A stretch of 64,000 nt of DNA from Stappia sp. WLB 29 (GTDB lineage Bacteria > Pseudomonadota > Alphaproteobacteria > Rhizobiales > Stappiaceae), in NCBI RefSeq assembly GCF_023507705.1, contig NZ_JALBGD010000007.1, positions 1-64,000 of the forward strand, read 5' to 3'. This document shows, piece by piece, positions 25,833 through 35,427 of the stretch (within the stretch, counting starts at the first letter, position 1; every line of letters begins with the position of its first letter). The notes under the pieces are model-generated. The model ran no database searches, was not told the DNA's origin, and saw nothing but the letters and a program-made list of their open reading frames with translations. The translations under genes and the position numbers were made by a program.

Positions 25833-27545
25833 ATGAGCGATACTGCCCGCCTCGACGACATGACCGCGATCCCGGTCGCCCCGCGCGCCTCGCGCAGCCT
25901 CGCCGACCGGCTGTGGCTCGTCGCCGGCCTCATGGTCGCCGGACTGACCCTGCTGCCGATCGGCGCGCTCGTCGTCCTTGCCGCCCAGCCGACGGGCGAT
26001 GTGTGGAGCCACCTGATCGGCACGGTGCTGCCGCGTTCGCTCCAGACCACCTTCCTGCTGCTGCTGGGCGTCGGCCTGATCACCTTCGTCGTCGGCACGG
26101 GCACCGCGTGGCTCGTCACCATGTGCCGCTTTCCCGGCCGCGCCCTGTTCGACTGGGCGCTGCTGCTGCCGCTGGCGGTGCCGACCTACATCATCGCCTA
26201 TACCTATGTGGAGATCCTGACCTTCACCGGGCCGGTGCAGAGCCTCGTCCGCGAGATTTTCGGCTTCCGCACCTCGCGGGAATACTGGTTCCCGGAGGTT
26301 CGCTCGCTGGGCGGGGCGATCTTCGTGATGGGCTTCGTGCTCTACCCTTACGTCTACCTGACGACGCGCGCCGCCCTGCTGCTGCAGTCGGCCTCCACGC
26401 TGGACGTGTCGCGCACGCTCGGCGCCGGCCCCACACGCCTGTTCTTCCGCGTGGCGCTGCCGCTCGCCCGCCCGGCCATCGTCGTCGGCATCTCGCTCGC
26501 CCTGATGGAATGCCTCAACGACATCGGCGCGGTCACCTTCTTCGGCGTCCATACGCTCAGCTTCTCGGTCTACGACACCTGGGTGCATCGCTCGAGCCTG
26601 GCCGGGGCGGCGCAGATCGCCTGCGCCATGCTGGCGCTGGTCTTCGCGCTTTTGTGGATGGAGCGGCGCGCCCGCAAGGGCCAGCGCTTCCACACCCCGT
26701 CCGCCAGCTACAAGACGCTGCCGAGCTACCGGCTGAGCGGGCCGCAGGCCTGGCTCGCCACCGCCGCTTGCGCCCTGCCGATCCTGATCGGCTTCGTCTT
26801 CCCGGCCGCCCTGTTGGCCGACTATGCCAGCCGGCGCCTCGACGACCTGTTCGATCCGCGCCTGCTCTCGGCGATCCAGAACACCCTGGTCCTGTCGGTC
26901 TCGGCGGCGCTGCTGACCGTGGTGATCGGCGTGGTGCTGACCTATGCGCACCGGGTCCAGGCCAGCCGGCTGACGCAGCTGTTCGGCCGCATCGCCTCCA
27001 TCGGCTACGCCATCCCCGGCACGGTGCTCGCCGTCGGCATCCTGATCCCGCTCGCCAATTTCGACAATTTTCTGGACGGCGTCGCCCGCTCGACCTTCGG
27101 CTTTTCGACCGGGTTGCTGCTGATCGGTTCGGGCACGGCGCTGGTCTATGCCTATATGGTCCGCTTCCTGGCGGTGGCCTACGGCCAGATCGAGGGTGGC
27201 TTCGGCAAGGTGACGCCGCATCTCGACATGGCCGCGCGCACGCTGGGGCGCAGTTCCGGCCGCATCCTCTTCGAGGTGCACCTGCCGATGCTGCGCCCGG
27301 TTCTGCTCACCGCCCTGCTGCTCGCCTTCGTCGACTGCATGAAGGAACTGCCGGCAACGATCCTGCTGCGCCCGTTCAATTTCGAGACGCTGGCGACGAC
27401 GGTCTACAACGCCGCCTCGCGCGAGGCCTTCGGCGAAGGCGCGCTGCCGGCGCTGCTGATCGTGCTGGTGGGGCTGGTGCCGTCGATTCTGCTGGCGCGC
27501 ACCTCCGCCCGCAGCTTCCGCGACAAGGGCAGCACGCGGTTTTGA
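25833..27545 (+). CDS. fbpB: Fe(III) ABC transporter permease (two fused domains)
   Basis: 570-aa membrane protein with about 12 predicted segments, made of two binding-protein-dependent permease domains in tandem as is usual for FbpB/SfuB. Each half carries an EAA-type loop (around residues 200-220 after SASTLDVSRTLGAGPTRLF, and near 465-490 after MAARTLGRSSGRILF). The start MSDTARL at 25833 has a GGAAG ribosome site. No ATPase gene follows; the next gene is on the opposite strand, so the energising subunit must be supplied from elsewhere. Confidence 0.9.
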   Translation: MSDTARLDDMTAIPVAPRASRSLADRLWLVAGLMVAGLTLLPIGALVVLAAQPTGDVWSHLIGTVLPRSLQTTFLLLLGVGLITFVVGTGTAWLVTMCRFPGRALFDWALLLPLAVPTYIIAYTYVEILTFTGPVQSLVREIFGFRTSREYWFPEVRSLGGAIFVMGFVLYPYVYLTTRAALLLQSASTLDVSRTLGAGPTRLFFRVALPLARPAIVVGISLALMECLNDIGAVTFFGVHTLSFSVYDTWVHRSSLAGAAQIACAMLALVFALLWMERRARKGQRFHTPSASYKTLPSYRLSGPQAWLATAACALPILIGFVFPAALLADYASRRLDDLFDPRLLSAIQNTLVLSVSAALLTVVIGVVLTYAHRVQASRLTQLFGRIASIGYAIPGTVLAVGILIPLANFDNFLDGVARSTFGFSTGLLLIGSGTALVYAYMVRFLAVAYGQIEGGFGKVTPHLDMAARTLGRSSGRILFEVHLPMLRPVLLTALLLAFVDCMKELPATILLRPFNFETLATTVYNAASREAFGEGALPALLIVLVGLVPSILLARTSARSFRDKGSTRF

Positions 27546-27561
27546 CGGGTCGGCCGGGCGG

Positions 27562-28854
27562 CTACCACAGCCGGTCGCGCAGGGCGAACCAGCTCATCGC
27601 CAGCACCAGGATCGGCCAGCGGAAGGCCCGCCCGCCCGGAAATTTCGGCGGCGACAGCTGCGCGAACACATCGAACCGCTCCGTATCGCCCAGCATGGCG
27701 CAGGCGGCCGCATGGCCGCAAAAGCCGGCCATCGCCACGCCGTGGCCGGAAAAGCCCGCCGCCACATAGACGCCGGGCGCGGTGCGCCGCAGGCAGGGCA
27801 TGCGCGAGGTGGTGACGCCGAGCGTGCCGCCCCAGACATGGGAGACGGGGGCCGTGGCGAGCTGCGGATAGACATTGCTCAGATGCGAGCGCACGAAAGC
27901 GCGCAGGTCCGGCGGGAAGCCGCGCCGATAGGTCTCGCCGCCGCCGAACAGAAGCCGCAGGTCGCGGGTCAGGCGCCAGTAGTAGACGACGAAGCGGCTA
28001 TCGGAGACGGCCTCGCGGCCGGGAATCAAGTGATCTGCCGCCTCGCGCGACAACGGCTCGGTGGTCAGGATGTAATTGTTGATCGGCATGACCCGGGCCT
28101 CGCTGTCGCGGTCGAGCCCGGCGAGATAGCCGTTGCCGGCCAAAAGCACGCTGCCGGCGTCGATCTCGCCCTGCCCGGTCTCGACCGCCACCCGCCCTCC
28201 TGCATGCCGCAGCGAGATGGCATGGGTCGCCTCGTGCAGGACGGCACCGGCCGCCTCAGCCGCATCGGCGAGCCCCTGGGCGAGTTTCAGCGGATGCAGA
28301 TGCCCCGCCCCGCCGTCGCGCGTGCCGCCGAAATAGCGCTTGGTGCCGATGGCCGCCGCCAGCTGGGCGCGGTCGAGCGGCGTGACCGCGTCATACCCAT
28401 AGTCGCGGGCGAGCTTTTCGGCATAGGCCCACTCCTCGGCGACGAACCGCTCCTTATGGGCGGCGTGGATGAGGCCTTCCGTCCAGTCGCAGTCGATGCC
28501 GAAGCGCTGCATACGGTCGTGCAGCAGGGCCTTCGCCTCCTCGGCGAAGGTCCAAAGCCGGCGGGCGGTGTCGAGGCCGTACTGCTTTTCCAAATGCACC
28601 TGGTCGCGCCGCTGGCCGCTGTGCAGCTGGCCGCCATTGCGCCCGCTGGCGCCCCAGCCGATGCGGTTCTGCTCGATCAGGACGACCGAGCGGCCCGCCT
28701 CGGCCAGGGTGATCGCCGCGTTGAGCCCGGTGAACCCGCCGCCGACGATGGCAACGTCCGCCCGCACCGCGCCGGCCAAGGCAGGCCGGGCCGGGCGGTC
28801 GTCGACGCTCGCCGCGTAGTAGGAGGGGGCATGGGCGCTGGCGATCTCGGTCAC
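27562..28854 (-). CDS. puuB: gamma-glutamylputrescine oxidase-like FAD oxidoreductase
   Basis: 430-aa DAO-family flavoprotein. The N-terminal Rossmann motif VAIVGGGFTGLNAA (about residues 34-47) binds FAD, and GASGRNGGQLHSGQR is the characteristic second FAD segment of PuuB-like enzymes. It oxidises gamma-glutamyl-putrescine to the aldehyde with H2O2 release. The start codon is GTG with GGGAGG 7 nt upstream. It lies in a minus-strand run with the aminotransferase and the PuuA-like ligase, supporting the polyamine role. The C-terminal Trp-rich stretch is unusual but short. Confidence 0.86.
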   Translation of the reverse strand: MTEIASAHAPSYYAASVDDRPARPALAGAVRADVAIVGGGFTGLNAAITLAEAGRSVVLIEQNRIGWGASGRNGGQLHSGQRRDQVHLEKQYGLDTARRLWTFAEEAKALLHDRMQRFGIDCDWTEGLIHAAHKERFVAEEWAYAEKLARDYGYDAVTPLDRAQLAAAIGTKRYFGGTRDGGAGHLHPLKLAQGLADAAEAAGAVLHEATHAISLRHAGGRVAVETGQGEIDAGSVLLAGNGYLAGLDRDSEARVMPINNYILTTEPLSREAADHLIPGREAVSDSRFVVYYWRLTRDLRLLFGGGETYRRGFPPDLRAFVRSHLSNVYPQLATAPVSHVWGGTLGVTTSRMPCLRRTAPGVYVAAGFSGHGVAMAGFCGHAAACAMLGDTERFDVFAQLSPPKFPGGRAFRWPILVLAMSWFALRDRLW

Positions 28855-28925
28855 ATCTGCCTCCCTTCGGGTCGGTCGCGGGCGGGTCGGTCGCGGGTTG
28901 GCCGCGAACCGGGCTCGGGTTCGTC

Positions 28926-30323
28926 TCAGGCCGCCAGACGGCCGTCCTTCTTGAGCGCTGCATAGGTCTCGTCGAGGGTGCGCTCGGCGCGTGCGACCAG
29001 TTCGTCCGCCTCCTCATGGGTCAGCACCAGCGGCGGCGAGATGATCATGCTGTCGCGCACGGCGCGCATGACCAGCCCGTTGCCGAAGGAGATGTCGCGG
29101 CACAGCGTGCCGACCTCGCCGACGGGCGCGAACTTGCGCGTGCGATCGCCCTTGGCCGGCACCAGCTCCAGCGCGCCGACGAGACCGACCATGCGCGCCT
29201 CGCCGACCAGCGGATGGTCGCCCAAGGCCTTCCAGCGCTTCTGCAGATAGGGACCGATATCGTCCGCCACCCGCTCGACCAACCGCTCGCGCACCATGAT
29301 GTCGAGATTGGCGAGCGCGGCCGCGCAGCAGGCCGGATGACCGGAATAGGTATAGCCATGATAGAACTCGCCGCCCTTGGCGATGAAGACGTCGGCGACC
29401 CGGTCGGCGATCATCACGCCGCCGATCGGCAGGTAGCCGGAGGACAGGCCCTTGGCGATGGGCATCAGGTCGGGCTCGATGCCGTAATGCTGCGAGCCGA
29501 ACCAGCTGCCCAGGCGCCCGAAGCCGCAGATCACCTCGTCGGCGACCAAGAGGATGTCGCGCTCGCGGCAGATGCGGGAAACCTCAGGCCAGTAGCTGTC
29601 CGGCGGGATGACGACGCCGCCCGCGCCCTGGATCGGCTCGGCGATGAAGGCCGCCACCTTGCCCTCGCCGAGGACATCGATGGCCCGCTCCAGCTCGCGC
29701 GCCGCCCACAGGCCGAACTCGTCCGGCGACATCGCGCCGCCTTCGCCGAACCAGTAGGGCTGGGGAATGTGATGGACGCCGGGCACCGGCAGGTCGCCCT
29801 GCGCATGCATGCCGGTCATGCCGCCGAGGCTGGTGCCGGCGAGCGTGGAGCCGTGATAGCCGTTCCAGCGGCCGATGATCGTCTTCTTCTCCGGCTTGCC
29901 CATCAGGTCCCAATAGGTGCGGACCATGCGGAACACCGTGTCGTTCGCCTCCGAACCGGAGGAGGTGAAGAAGACGCGGTTGAACTGCGGCGGGCTGAGC
30001 TGAGCCAGGCGCTCGGACAGGGCGATGACCGGCGGATGGCTGGTCTTGAAGAAGGTGTTGTAATAGTCGAGCTCGCGCATCTGCTTCTCGACCGCATCGA
30101 CGATCTCGCCGCGACCATGCCCGACCTGGCAGCACCACAGGCCGGCCATGCCGTCGAGATAGCGGTTGCCGTCGCTGTCGGTCAGCCACACTCCTTCGGC
30201 CGAGGTGATGACGCGCACGCCCTCCCGGTTCAGCGCCCCCGTATCGGTGAAGGGGTGGAAATGGTGCGCAGCATCGCGGGCGCGCAGGTCTGCGGTCGGG
30301 TAAAGGTTCGAGGCACCGGTCAT
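28926..30323 (-). CDS. class-III aminotransferase, polyamine type (SpuC-like)
   Basis: 465-aa PLP aminotransferase. The PLP lysine is in LMPIAKGLSSGYLPIGG, the cofactor Asp in LLVADEVICGFGRLG, and the N-terminus has the LDGMAGLWCCQVGHGR signature of the putrescine/beta-alanine:pyruvate group. SpuC-type enzymes transfer the amino group of putrescine to pyruvate, giving 4-aminobutanal. The location between puuB-like and puuA-like genes supports a polyamine substrate, but omega-amino acids cannot be excluded. GGGAGA precedes the ATG. Confidence 0.85.
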   Translation of the reverse strand: MTGASNLYPTADLRARDAAHHFHPFTDTGALNREGVRVITSAEGVWLTDSDGNRYLDGMAGLWCCQVGHGRGEIVDAVEKQMRELDYYNTFFKTSHPPVIALSERLAQLSPPQFNRVFFTSSGSEANDTVFRMVRTYWDLMGKPEKKTIIGRWNGYHGSTLAGTSLGGMTGMHAQGDLPVPGVHHIPQPYWFGEGGAMSPDEFGLWAARELERAIDVLGEGKVAAFIAEPIQGAGGVVIPPDSYWPEVSRICRERDILLVADEVICGFGRLGSWFGSQHYGIEPDLMPIAKGLSSGYLPIGGVMIADRVADVFIAKGGEFYHGYTYSGHPACCAAALANLDIMVRERLVERVADDIGPYLQKRWKALGDHPLVGEARMVGLVGALELVPAKGDRTRKFAPVGEVGTLCRDISFGNGLVMRAVRDSMIISPPLVLTHEEADELVARAERTLDETYAALKKDGRLAA

Positions 30324-30378
30324 GGTGGCGTCTCCCGGTTTTTCTGGTTGTCGATCTCTTTGCCCCGCCCGACGCGCG

Positions 30379-31776
30379 TCAGACGTTGAGCAGCAGGTAT
30401 TCCCGCTCCCATGGGCTGATGACCTTCATGAAGGTCTCGAACTCTTCCTGCTTGATGGCGCGGTAGGTGGCGACGAACTTCTCGCCGAACACGTCGATCA
30501 GCTCCTCGCACTCGCCGAACAGCGCGACCGCCTCCAGCAGGCCGCGCGGCAGGGCGTGCATGTCCTCGCTGAAATTGCCGCTGCGCGGCTCGTCCGGCGT
30601 CAGGCGCTGCTTGATGCCGAGATAGCCGCAGGCGAGCGAGGCGGCGATGGCGAGATACGGGTTGGCGTCCGAGGACGGCACGCGGTTCTCCAGCCGGCGG
30701 GCGCCGGGCTTCGAGTTCGGCACGCGCAGGCCCACCGTCCGGTTGTCGTAGCCCCAGTGGACATTGACCGGCGCCGTGGTGCCGCGGGTGAAGCGGCGGT
30801 AGGAATTCACGTAAGGCGCCAGGATGCAGGTCACCGCCGGCAGGAAGGCCTGGTGGCCGGCGATGAAGGAGAGGAACTCGCTCGTCGGCTCGCCGTCGTC
30901 GCGCGAGAAGATGTTGGTGCCCTTCTCCGCGTCCATCACCGACTGGTGGATGTGCATGGACGAGCCGGGCTGGTTCGACATCGGCTTGGCCATGAAGGTG
31001 GCGTACATGTCGTGGCGCAGCGCCGCCTCGCGGATCGTGCGCTTGAACAGGAACACCTGGTCGGCAAGCTCCAGCGGATGGCCGTGCCGGAGATTGATCT
31101 CCATCTGCGCGGCGCCTTCCTCGTGGATCAGGGTGTCGATCTCCAGCCCCTGCGCCTCCGACAGGTCGTAGATGTCGTCGATCAGGTCGTCGAACTCGTT
31201 GAGTGCGGAGATCGAATAGGACTGGCGGCCGACCTCCGGCCGGCCCGAGCGGCCGGTCGGCGGCTCCAGCGGATAGTCCGGGTCGGTGTTCGGGCGGACG
31301 AGATAGAACTCCATTTCCGGGGCGACCAGCGGCGTCCAGCCCTCGTCCTCGTAGAGCTGCAGCACGCGCTTGAGCACGTTGCGCGGCGCCGTCTCCACCG
31401 GAATGCCCTCGCGGGTATAGGCGTCGTGGATGAGTTGGGCGGTCGGATCGCTCTCCCAGGGCACGGTGGTCAGCGTCGAATAGTCGGCGCGGAAGAACAG
31501 GTCGCCGTCGGTCGAATTGTGCTGGAAGCGCTCGTCGTCCGGCGGATAGTCGCCGGAAATGGTCTGGGCGAAGATCGAGGCGGGCATCGTCATCACCGGT
31601 CCGGAGAAGAACTTCTCCGTCGGCATCATCTTGCCGCGCGCCACGCCGGCGAGATCGGGCACGATGCACTCGATGTCCTCGATCCCGCGTTCGGACAGCC
31701 ATAGCTGGGCCGCGTCGAAGCTCTCGACGCCCCGGCGGCTGGCAATCTTCGGTGCGGATTTCTTCTTCTTGCTCAC
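30379..31776 (-). CDS. puuA: gamma-glutamylputrescine synthetase-like (glutamine synthetase family)
   Basis: 465-aa member of the glutamine synthetase fold. It has the beta-grasp N-terminus, then a catalytic domain with EMEFYLV, the His motif GSSMHIHQS, RFTRGTTAPVN and the Glu/Arg motif RRLENRVPSSDANPYLA. PuuA ligates glutamate to putrescine with ATP, the entry step of the Puu pathway. The start is GTG at 31776 (VSKKKK), with AAAGGCGAG upstream. The operator-like GTGATCAC site lies about 80 nt upstream. A second paralogue is divergently encoded across the gntR gene. Confidence 0.87.
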   Translation of the reverse strand: MSKKKKSAPKIASRRGVESFDAAQLWLSERGIEDIECIVPDLAGVARGKMMPTEKFFSGPVMTMPASIFAQTISGDYPPDDERFQHNSTDGDLFFRADYSTLTTVPWESDPTAQLIHDAYTREGIPVETAPRNVLKRVLQLYEDEGWTPLVAPEMEFYLVRPNTDPDYPLEPPTGRSGRPEVGRQSYSISALNEFDDLIDDIYDLSEAQGLEIDTLIHEEGAAQMEINLRHGHPLELADQVFLFKRTIREAALRHDMYATFMAKPMSNQPGSSMHIHQSVMDAEKGTNIFSRDDGEPTSEFLSFIAGHQAFLPAVTCILAPYVNSYRRFTRGTTAPVNVHWGYDNRTVGLRVPNSKPGARRLENRVPSSDANPYLAIAASLACGYLGIKQRLTPDEPRSGNFSEDMHALPRGLLEAVALFGECEELIDVFGEKFVATYRAIKQEEFETFMKVISPWEREYLLLNV

Positions 31777-31851
31777 GGGTCTCGCCTTTCGGGCGCAGGG
31801 CGGGCGGGGCAGCGGGCGCCTGCCTGCCTCCTCACCGCGCGGACTGCATTT

Positions 31852-31865
31852 TGTGATCACATTTT
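31852..31865. promoter_or_regulatory. GntR operator candidate, copy 1
   Basis: TGTGATCACATTTT: a perfect GTGATCAC palindrome at 31853-31860 followed by ATTTT. It lies upstream of the puuA-like gene and downstream of the gntR stop. The same 13 nt recur at 32645-32657. Confidence 0.7.
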
Positions 31866-31886
31866 CATCGAGTCAATCGCCGGCGA

Positions 31887-32600
31887 TCATTCGGCGACCG
31901 ACGGCCCGGCATCGGGAAGTCCGGTGTCGAGCAGATCCATTCCGCAGCGGATGTCCGCCGCCACCGCCTCCCGCAGGGCCGCAGCATCGCGGGTCCGCAC
32001 GGCCTCGATCGCCTCCTTGTGGTGGTCGACGAGGGCAAAGGTCCCCACCCGCCCGTAGACGGTGCGCATGAACGGGGCGAACTGCAACCACAGACTTTCG
32101 ACCAGAGGCAGCAGCACCTGCGAGCCAGCCGCACGGTAAATCATGAAGTGAAAGGAATGGTTGAGACGCATGTAGGTCTCCGCATCCCCGCCATCGAGAC
32201 TGGCGTCGATCCGGTCGTCGATGGCGGCAAGGCGTGCTGCATCGCGCGGTCCCAGTCGCGCCGCCGCGGCCTGCGCCAGTTCCGGCTCCAGCAGGAGGCG
32301 CGCCTTGACGATCTCGGCCAGGCGCGGCGGCGTCATGGTCGGAACCTGGATGCGGCCGTTGGCGCGGATTTCCAGCGCATGGCCGGCCGCCATCGCCCGC
32401 ACCGCCTCGCGCACCGGCATCGGGCTGACCTTGAGCTCCTGCGCCAGGCCGCGCAGCGTGACGGCGCGCCCCGGAACGAAGCGGCCGGTCAGCAGCGCCT
32501 CGCGCAGCGCCTCCTCGACCGTATCGCGCAGCGAGTGCCGGCCGGGTGCAGGCGGATCCTGCAGGTCTTTCGCCTGTTGCGGTCGGCTTTGGCCAGCCAT
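31887..32600 (-). CDS. GntR family regulator (FCD/FadR-type)
   Basis: 237-aa regulator. The N-terminal winged helix (about 25-90, with LRGLAQELKVSPMPVREAVRAMAA) is the classic GntR recognition region. The C-terminal FCD helical domain (about 100-225) has the metal-binding Asp/His positions of the family around LNHSFHFMIY and DHHKEAIEAV. Ligand binding normally releases DNA. It is encoded inside the polyamine cluster, between two copies of the same operator-like palindrome, so a polyamine or its gamma-glutamyl derivative is the likely signal; that is an inference. Confidence 0.9.
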   Translation of the reverse strand: MAGQSRPQQAKDLQDPPAPGRHSLRDTVEEALREALLTGRFVPGRAVTLRGLAQELKVSPMPVREAVRAMAAGHALEIRANGRIQVPTMTPPRLAEIVKARLLLEPELAQAAAARLGPRDAARLAAIDDRIDASLDGGDAETYMRLNHSFHFMIYRAAGSQVLLPLVESLWLQFAPFMRTVYGRVGTFALVDHHKEAIEAVRTRDAAALREAVAADIRCGMDLLDTGLPDAGPSVAE

Positions 32601-32644
32601 TTGCCTCGTTCCCTCCCGGCCTTGCTTGACAGCCTTGCCGCTAC

Positions 32645-32658
32645 GTGATCACATTTTT
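32645..32658. promoter_or_regulatory. GntR operator candidate, copy 2
   Basis: GTGATCACATTTTT at the divergent gap between gntR (minus) and the second puuA-like gene (plus). A repressor bound here would control both, giving autoregulation. Confidence 0.72.
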
Positions 32659-32708
32659 GCGTAAACGGCAATTCGCGCGGACGGCAAGTTCGCGCCCTGG
32701 AGGATCCG

Positions 32709-34100
32709 ATGTTGCAGACCCATCGCACGGCCTGGCAGCGCCCGGCCGGCGGCGTCGACTGGCAGGAAGAGGTGGCCCGCTTCGAGGCGGAGTATCCCGA
32801 CCTCGACACGCTGGAGGTGATCCTGCCCGACAGCAACGGGGTTCTGCGCGGCAAGTGGCTACCCGGCAGCGCGCTGCGCAAGGTGTTCGAAAACGGCGTC
32901 GCCCTGCCCTTCTCGCTGTTCGGCCTCGATGTGTGGGGCCGCGAGGTCGAAGAGACCGGCATGCATATCGAGACCGGCGACAAGGACGGCGTGTGCTGGC
33001 CGGTGCCCGGCTCGCTGCGCGCCGTGCCCTGGGCCGAGCGCCCGACCGCGCAGGTGCTGCTGTCGATGCACGACCGCGACGGCAGCGCCTTCATGTGCGA
33101 TCCGCGCCATGTGCTGGCGCGCAAGGCCAGCCGGCTCGGCGAGCACGGATTGACGGCGACGGCGGCCTTCGAGCTGGAATTCTATCTGTTCGAGGACAAG
33201 GACGACGGCGACTGGAGCAGTGCGCCGACGCCGGTCTTCTCCACCCATCTCGGTCCGGCCCGGCAGAACATGTATGCGCTGTCCGACCTCGAGGCCTTGA
33301 TGCCGCTGGTCGACGAGATCCGCCGCTCGGCCGATGCGCAGGACATTCCGGCCGATGCCGCCGTCTCCGAGGCCGCGCCCGGGCAGTTCGAGCTGAACCT
33401 TCATTATCAGCGCGATCCCTTGCGCGCCGCCGACGACGCGGTGCTGCTGCGCCGGCTGGTCGCAGGCGTTGCCCGCAAGCACAATCTCAAGGCCTCGTTC
33501 ATGGCCAAGCCCTTCGTCGAGTGGCCGGGCAACGGCATGCATGTGCATGTCTCGATGGAGGACGGCACGGGCAACATCTTCGCCGACCCGGACACCGGCG
33601 AGGCGCGGCTCGGCTACGCGATCCGCGGGCTGCTCGACACGATGCCGGAGGCGCACCTGCTGTTCGTCTCCACCTTCAACGGCTTCCGCCGCATGCAGCC
33701 GGGTTCCTATGCCCCGACCTCGATCTGCTGGGGCTACGACAACCGCTCGGTGGCGCTGCGCGTCCCGGCCGGAACGCCGGCCTCCGCACGCATCGAGCAC
33801 CGGATCGCCGGAGCCGACGCCAATCCGTATCTGGTGCTGACCGGGGTGCTGGCGGGGATGATGCAGGGCGTGCTCGGCGAATTGCCGCCGCCGCCGGCGG
33901 TTGACGGCAATGCCTACGAGAAGACCGCCCCGCGCCTGACGCCGTGGATGGACGAGGCGATCGACGCCTTCGCCGCCTCCCAGCGGATGAAGGACGCGGT
34001 CGGCGAGGAAATGCACAAGGTACTGGTCGACATCAAGCGTCATGAACTCTTCGCGTTCGGGCGCGAGATTTCGTCGCTGGAACGGCAGACCTACCTGTGA
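32709..34100 (+). CDS. second gamma-glutamyl-polyamine synthetase-like protein
   Basis: 463-aa glutamine synthetase family protein with all catalytic landmarks: ELEFYLFE, the His motif GNGMHVHVS, and the C-terminal ARIEHRIAGADANPYLV. It is clearly diverged from the ligase at 30379 and begins with its own N-terminal domain. Being the first gene upstream of potFGHI, it couples uptake to ligation and may use another polyamine or amine (for example spermidine or ethanolamine). GGAGGA lies 6 nt before the ATG. Named PuuA-like, specificity unresolved. Confidence 0.85.
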   Translation: MLQTHRTAWQRPAGGVDWQEEVARFEAEYPDLDTLEVILPDSNGVLRGKWLPGSALRKVFENGVALPFSLFGLDVWGREVEETGMHIETGDKDGVCWPVPGSLRAVPWAERPTAQVLLSMHDRDGSAFMCDPRHVLARKASRLGEHGLTATAAFELEFYLFEDKDDGDWSSAPTPVFSTHLGPARQNMYALSDLEALMPLVDEIRRSADAQDIPADAAVSEAAPGQFELNLHYQRDPLRAADDAVLLRRLVAGVARKHNLKASFMAKPFVEWPGNGMHVHVSMEDGTGNIFADPDTGEARLGYAIRGLLDTMPEAHLLFVSTFNGFRRMQPGSYAPTSICWGYDNRSVALRVPAGTPASARIEHRIAGADANPYLVLTGVLAGMMQGVLGELPPPPAVDGNAYEKTAPRLTPWMDEAIDAFAASQRMKDAVGEEMHKVLVDIKRHELFAFGREISSLERQTYL

Positions 34101-34322
34101 CGCGAGCGCGACTGGGGAAATGCCTGTCCGCAAAGGCAGTTCGTGGCGATTGGTGCGGATGCTCTCTTGAGGACGGGCCGCATCGCTTCTAGGCTGCGAG
34201 GCAGAGGGGCCGCATACGGCCGAATGAAAGACGGAATCCGGGACGGGCGCGAGCGCCTGCAACCGGAAAACGACAGGGGCCGGAGTGCGAGCCGCGCCGG
34301 CGCAGGCCAGACGGAGGGACTG

Positions 34323-35414
34323 ATGAAGAAGCTGCTGTTCACCAGCGTCGCAATGCTCGGCGTACTTGCCGCCACCGCGGCGTCCGCCCAGGATCGGGAA
34401 GTGCGCGTCTACAACTGGTCGGACTATATCGACGAATCCGTGCTCGAGGAGTTCACCAAGGAGACCGGCATCAAGGTCGTCTACGACGTGTTCGACAGCA
34501 ACGAGATGCTGGAGACCAAGCTGCTGGCCGGCGGCACCGGCTACGACGTCGTCGTGCCGACCGGAACCTTCCTCGGCCGCCAGATCCAGGCCGGCGTGTT
34601 CCAGAAGCTCGACAAGTCGAAGCTGCCGAACCTGGAGAACATGTGGCCGGAGATTTCGGCCCGCATCGAGAAGTTCGATCCGGGCAACGAGCACGCCATC
34701 AACTACATGTGGGGCACCACCGGTTTCGGCTACAATGTCGACAAGATCAAGGAGCGCATGCCCGACGCCCCGCTCGACAGCTGGGACATGATCTTCAAGC
34801 CGGAAGTGATCTCCAAGTTCGCCGATTGCGGCGTGCACCTGCTCGACACCGCGGACGAGATTTTTCCGGCGGCGCTGAACTATCTAGGGCTCGATCCCGA
34901 CAGCGGCGATCCGGAAGACTTCGCCAAGGCCGGCGAACTTCTCATGAAGATCCGTCCCTACATCCAGAAGTTCCACTCGTCGGAATACATCAACGCGCTG
35001 GCCAATGGCGACATCTGCCTGGCCGTGGGCTGGTCCGGCGATGTGCTGCAGGCGCGCGACCGCGCGGCCGAGGCCGACAACAACGTCACGGTCGAATACG
35101 TCATCCCCAAGGAAGGCGCGATGATGTGGTTCGACAACATGGCGATCCCGGCCGATGCCCCGCATGTGGAGGAGGCGCATGCCTTCCTCAACTTCATCAT
35201 GAAACCGGAAGTCATCGCCAAGGCGACCAACTACGTCTTCTACGCCAACGGCAACAAGGCGAGCCAGGAGTTCGTCGACAAGGAAGTTCTGGACGATCCG
35301 GCGATCTATCCGAGCGAGGAGACGGTCGAGAACCTGTTCACCACCACCACCAAGTCGCCCCAGGCCATGCGGGCACGCACCCGCGAGTGGACCCGGGTCA
35401 AGACCGGCCAGTAA
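34323..35414 (+). CDS. potF: polyamine ABC transporter substrate-binding protein
   Basis: 363-aa periplasmic protein. The signal peptide (1-22) ends ASAQ. The mature start VRVYNWSDYIDESVLEEFTKETGIKV is the PotD/PotF signature, with the WSDYI aromatic/acid residues that line the polyamine pocket. The start MKKLLF at 34323 has GGAGGG upstream; the longer ORF is leader. It is followed by a strong hairpin and then potGHI. Putrescine specificity is inferred from PotF-like length and neighbours. Confidence 0.92.
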   Translation: MKKLLFTSVAMLGVLAATAASAQDREVRVYNWSDYIDESVLEEFTKETGIKVVYDVFDSNEMLETKLLAGGTGYDVVVPTGTFLGRQIQAGVFQKLDKSKLPNLENMWPEISARIEKFDPGNEHAINYMWGTTGFGYNVDKIKERMPDAPLDSWDMIFKPEVISKFADCGVHLLDTADEIFPAALNYLGLDPDSGDPEDFAKAGELLMKIRPYIQKFHSSEYINALANGDICLAVGWSGDVLQARDRAAEADNNVTVEYVIPKEGAMMWFDNMAIPADAPHVEEAHAFLNFIMKPEVIAKATNYVFYANGNKASQEFVDKEVLDDPAIYPSEETVENLFTTTTKSPQAMRARTREWTRVKTGQ

Positions 35415-35427
35415 CCAAGACGATCGT

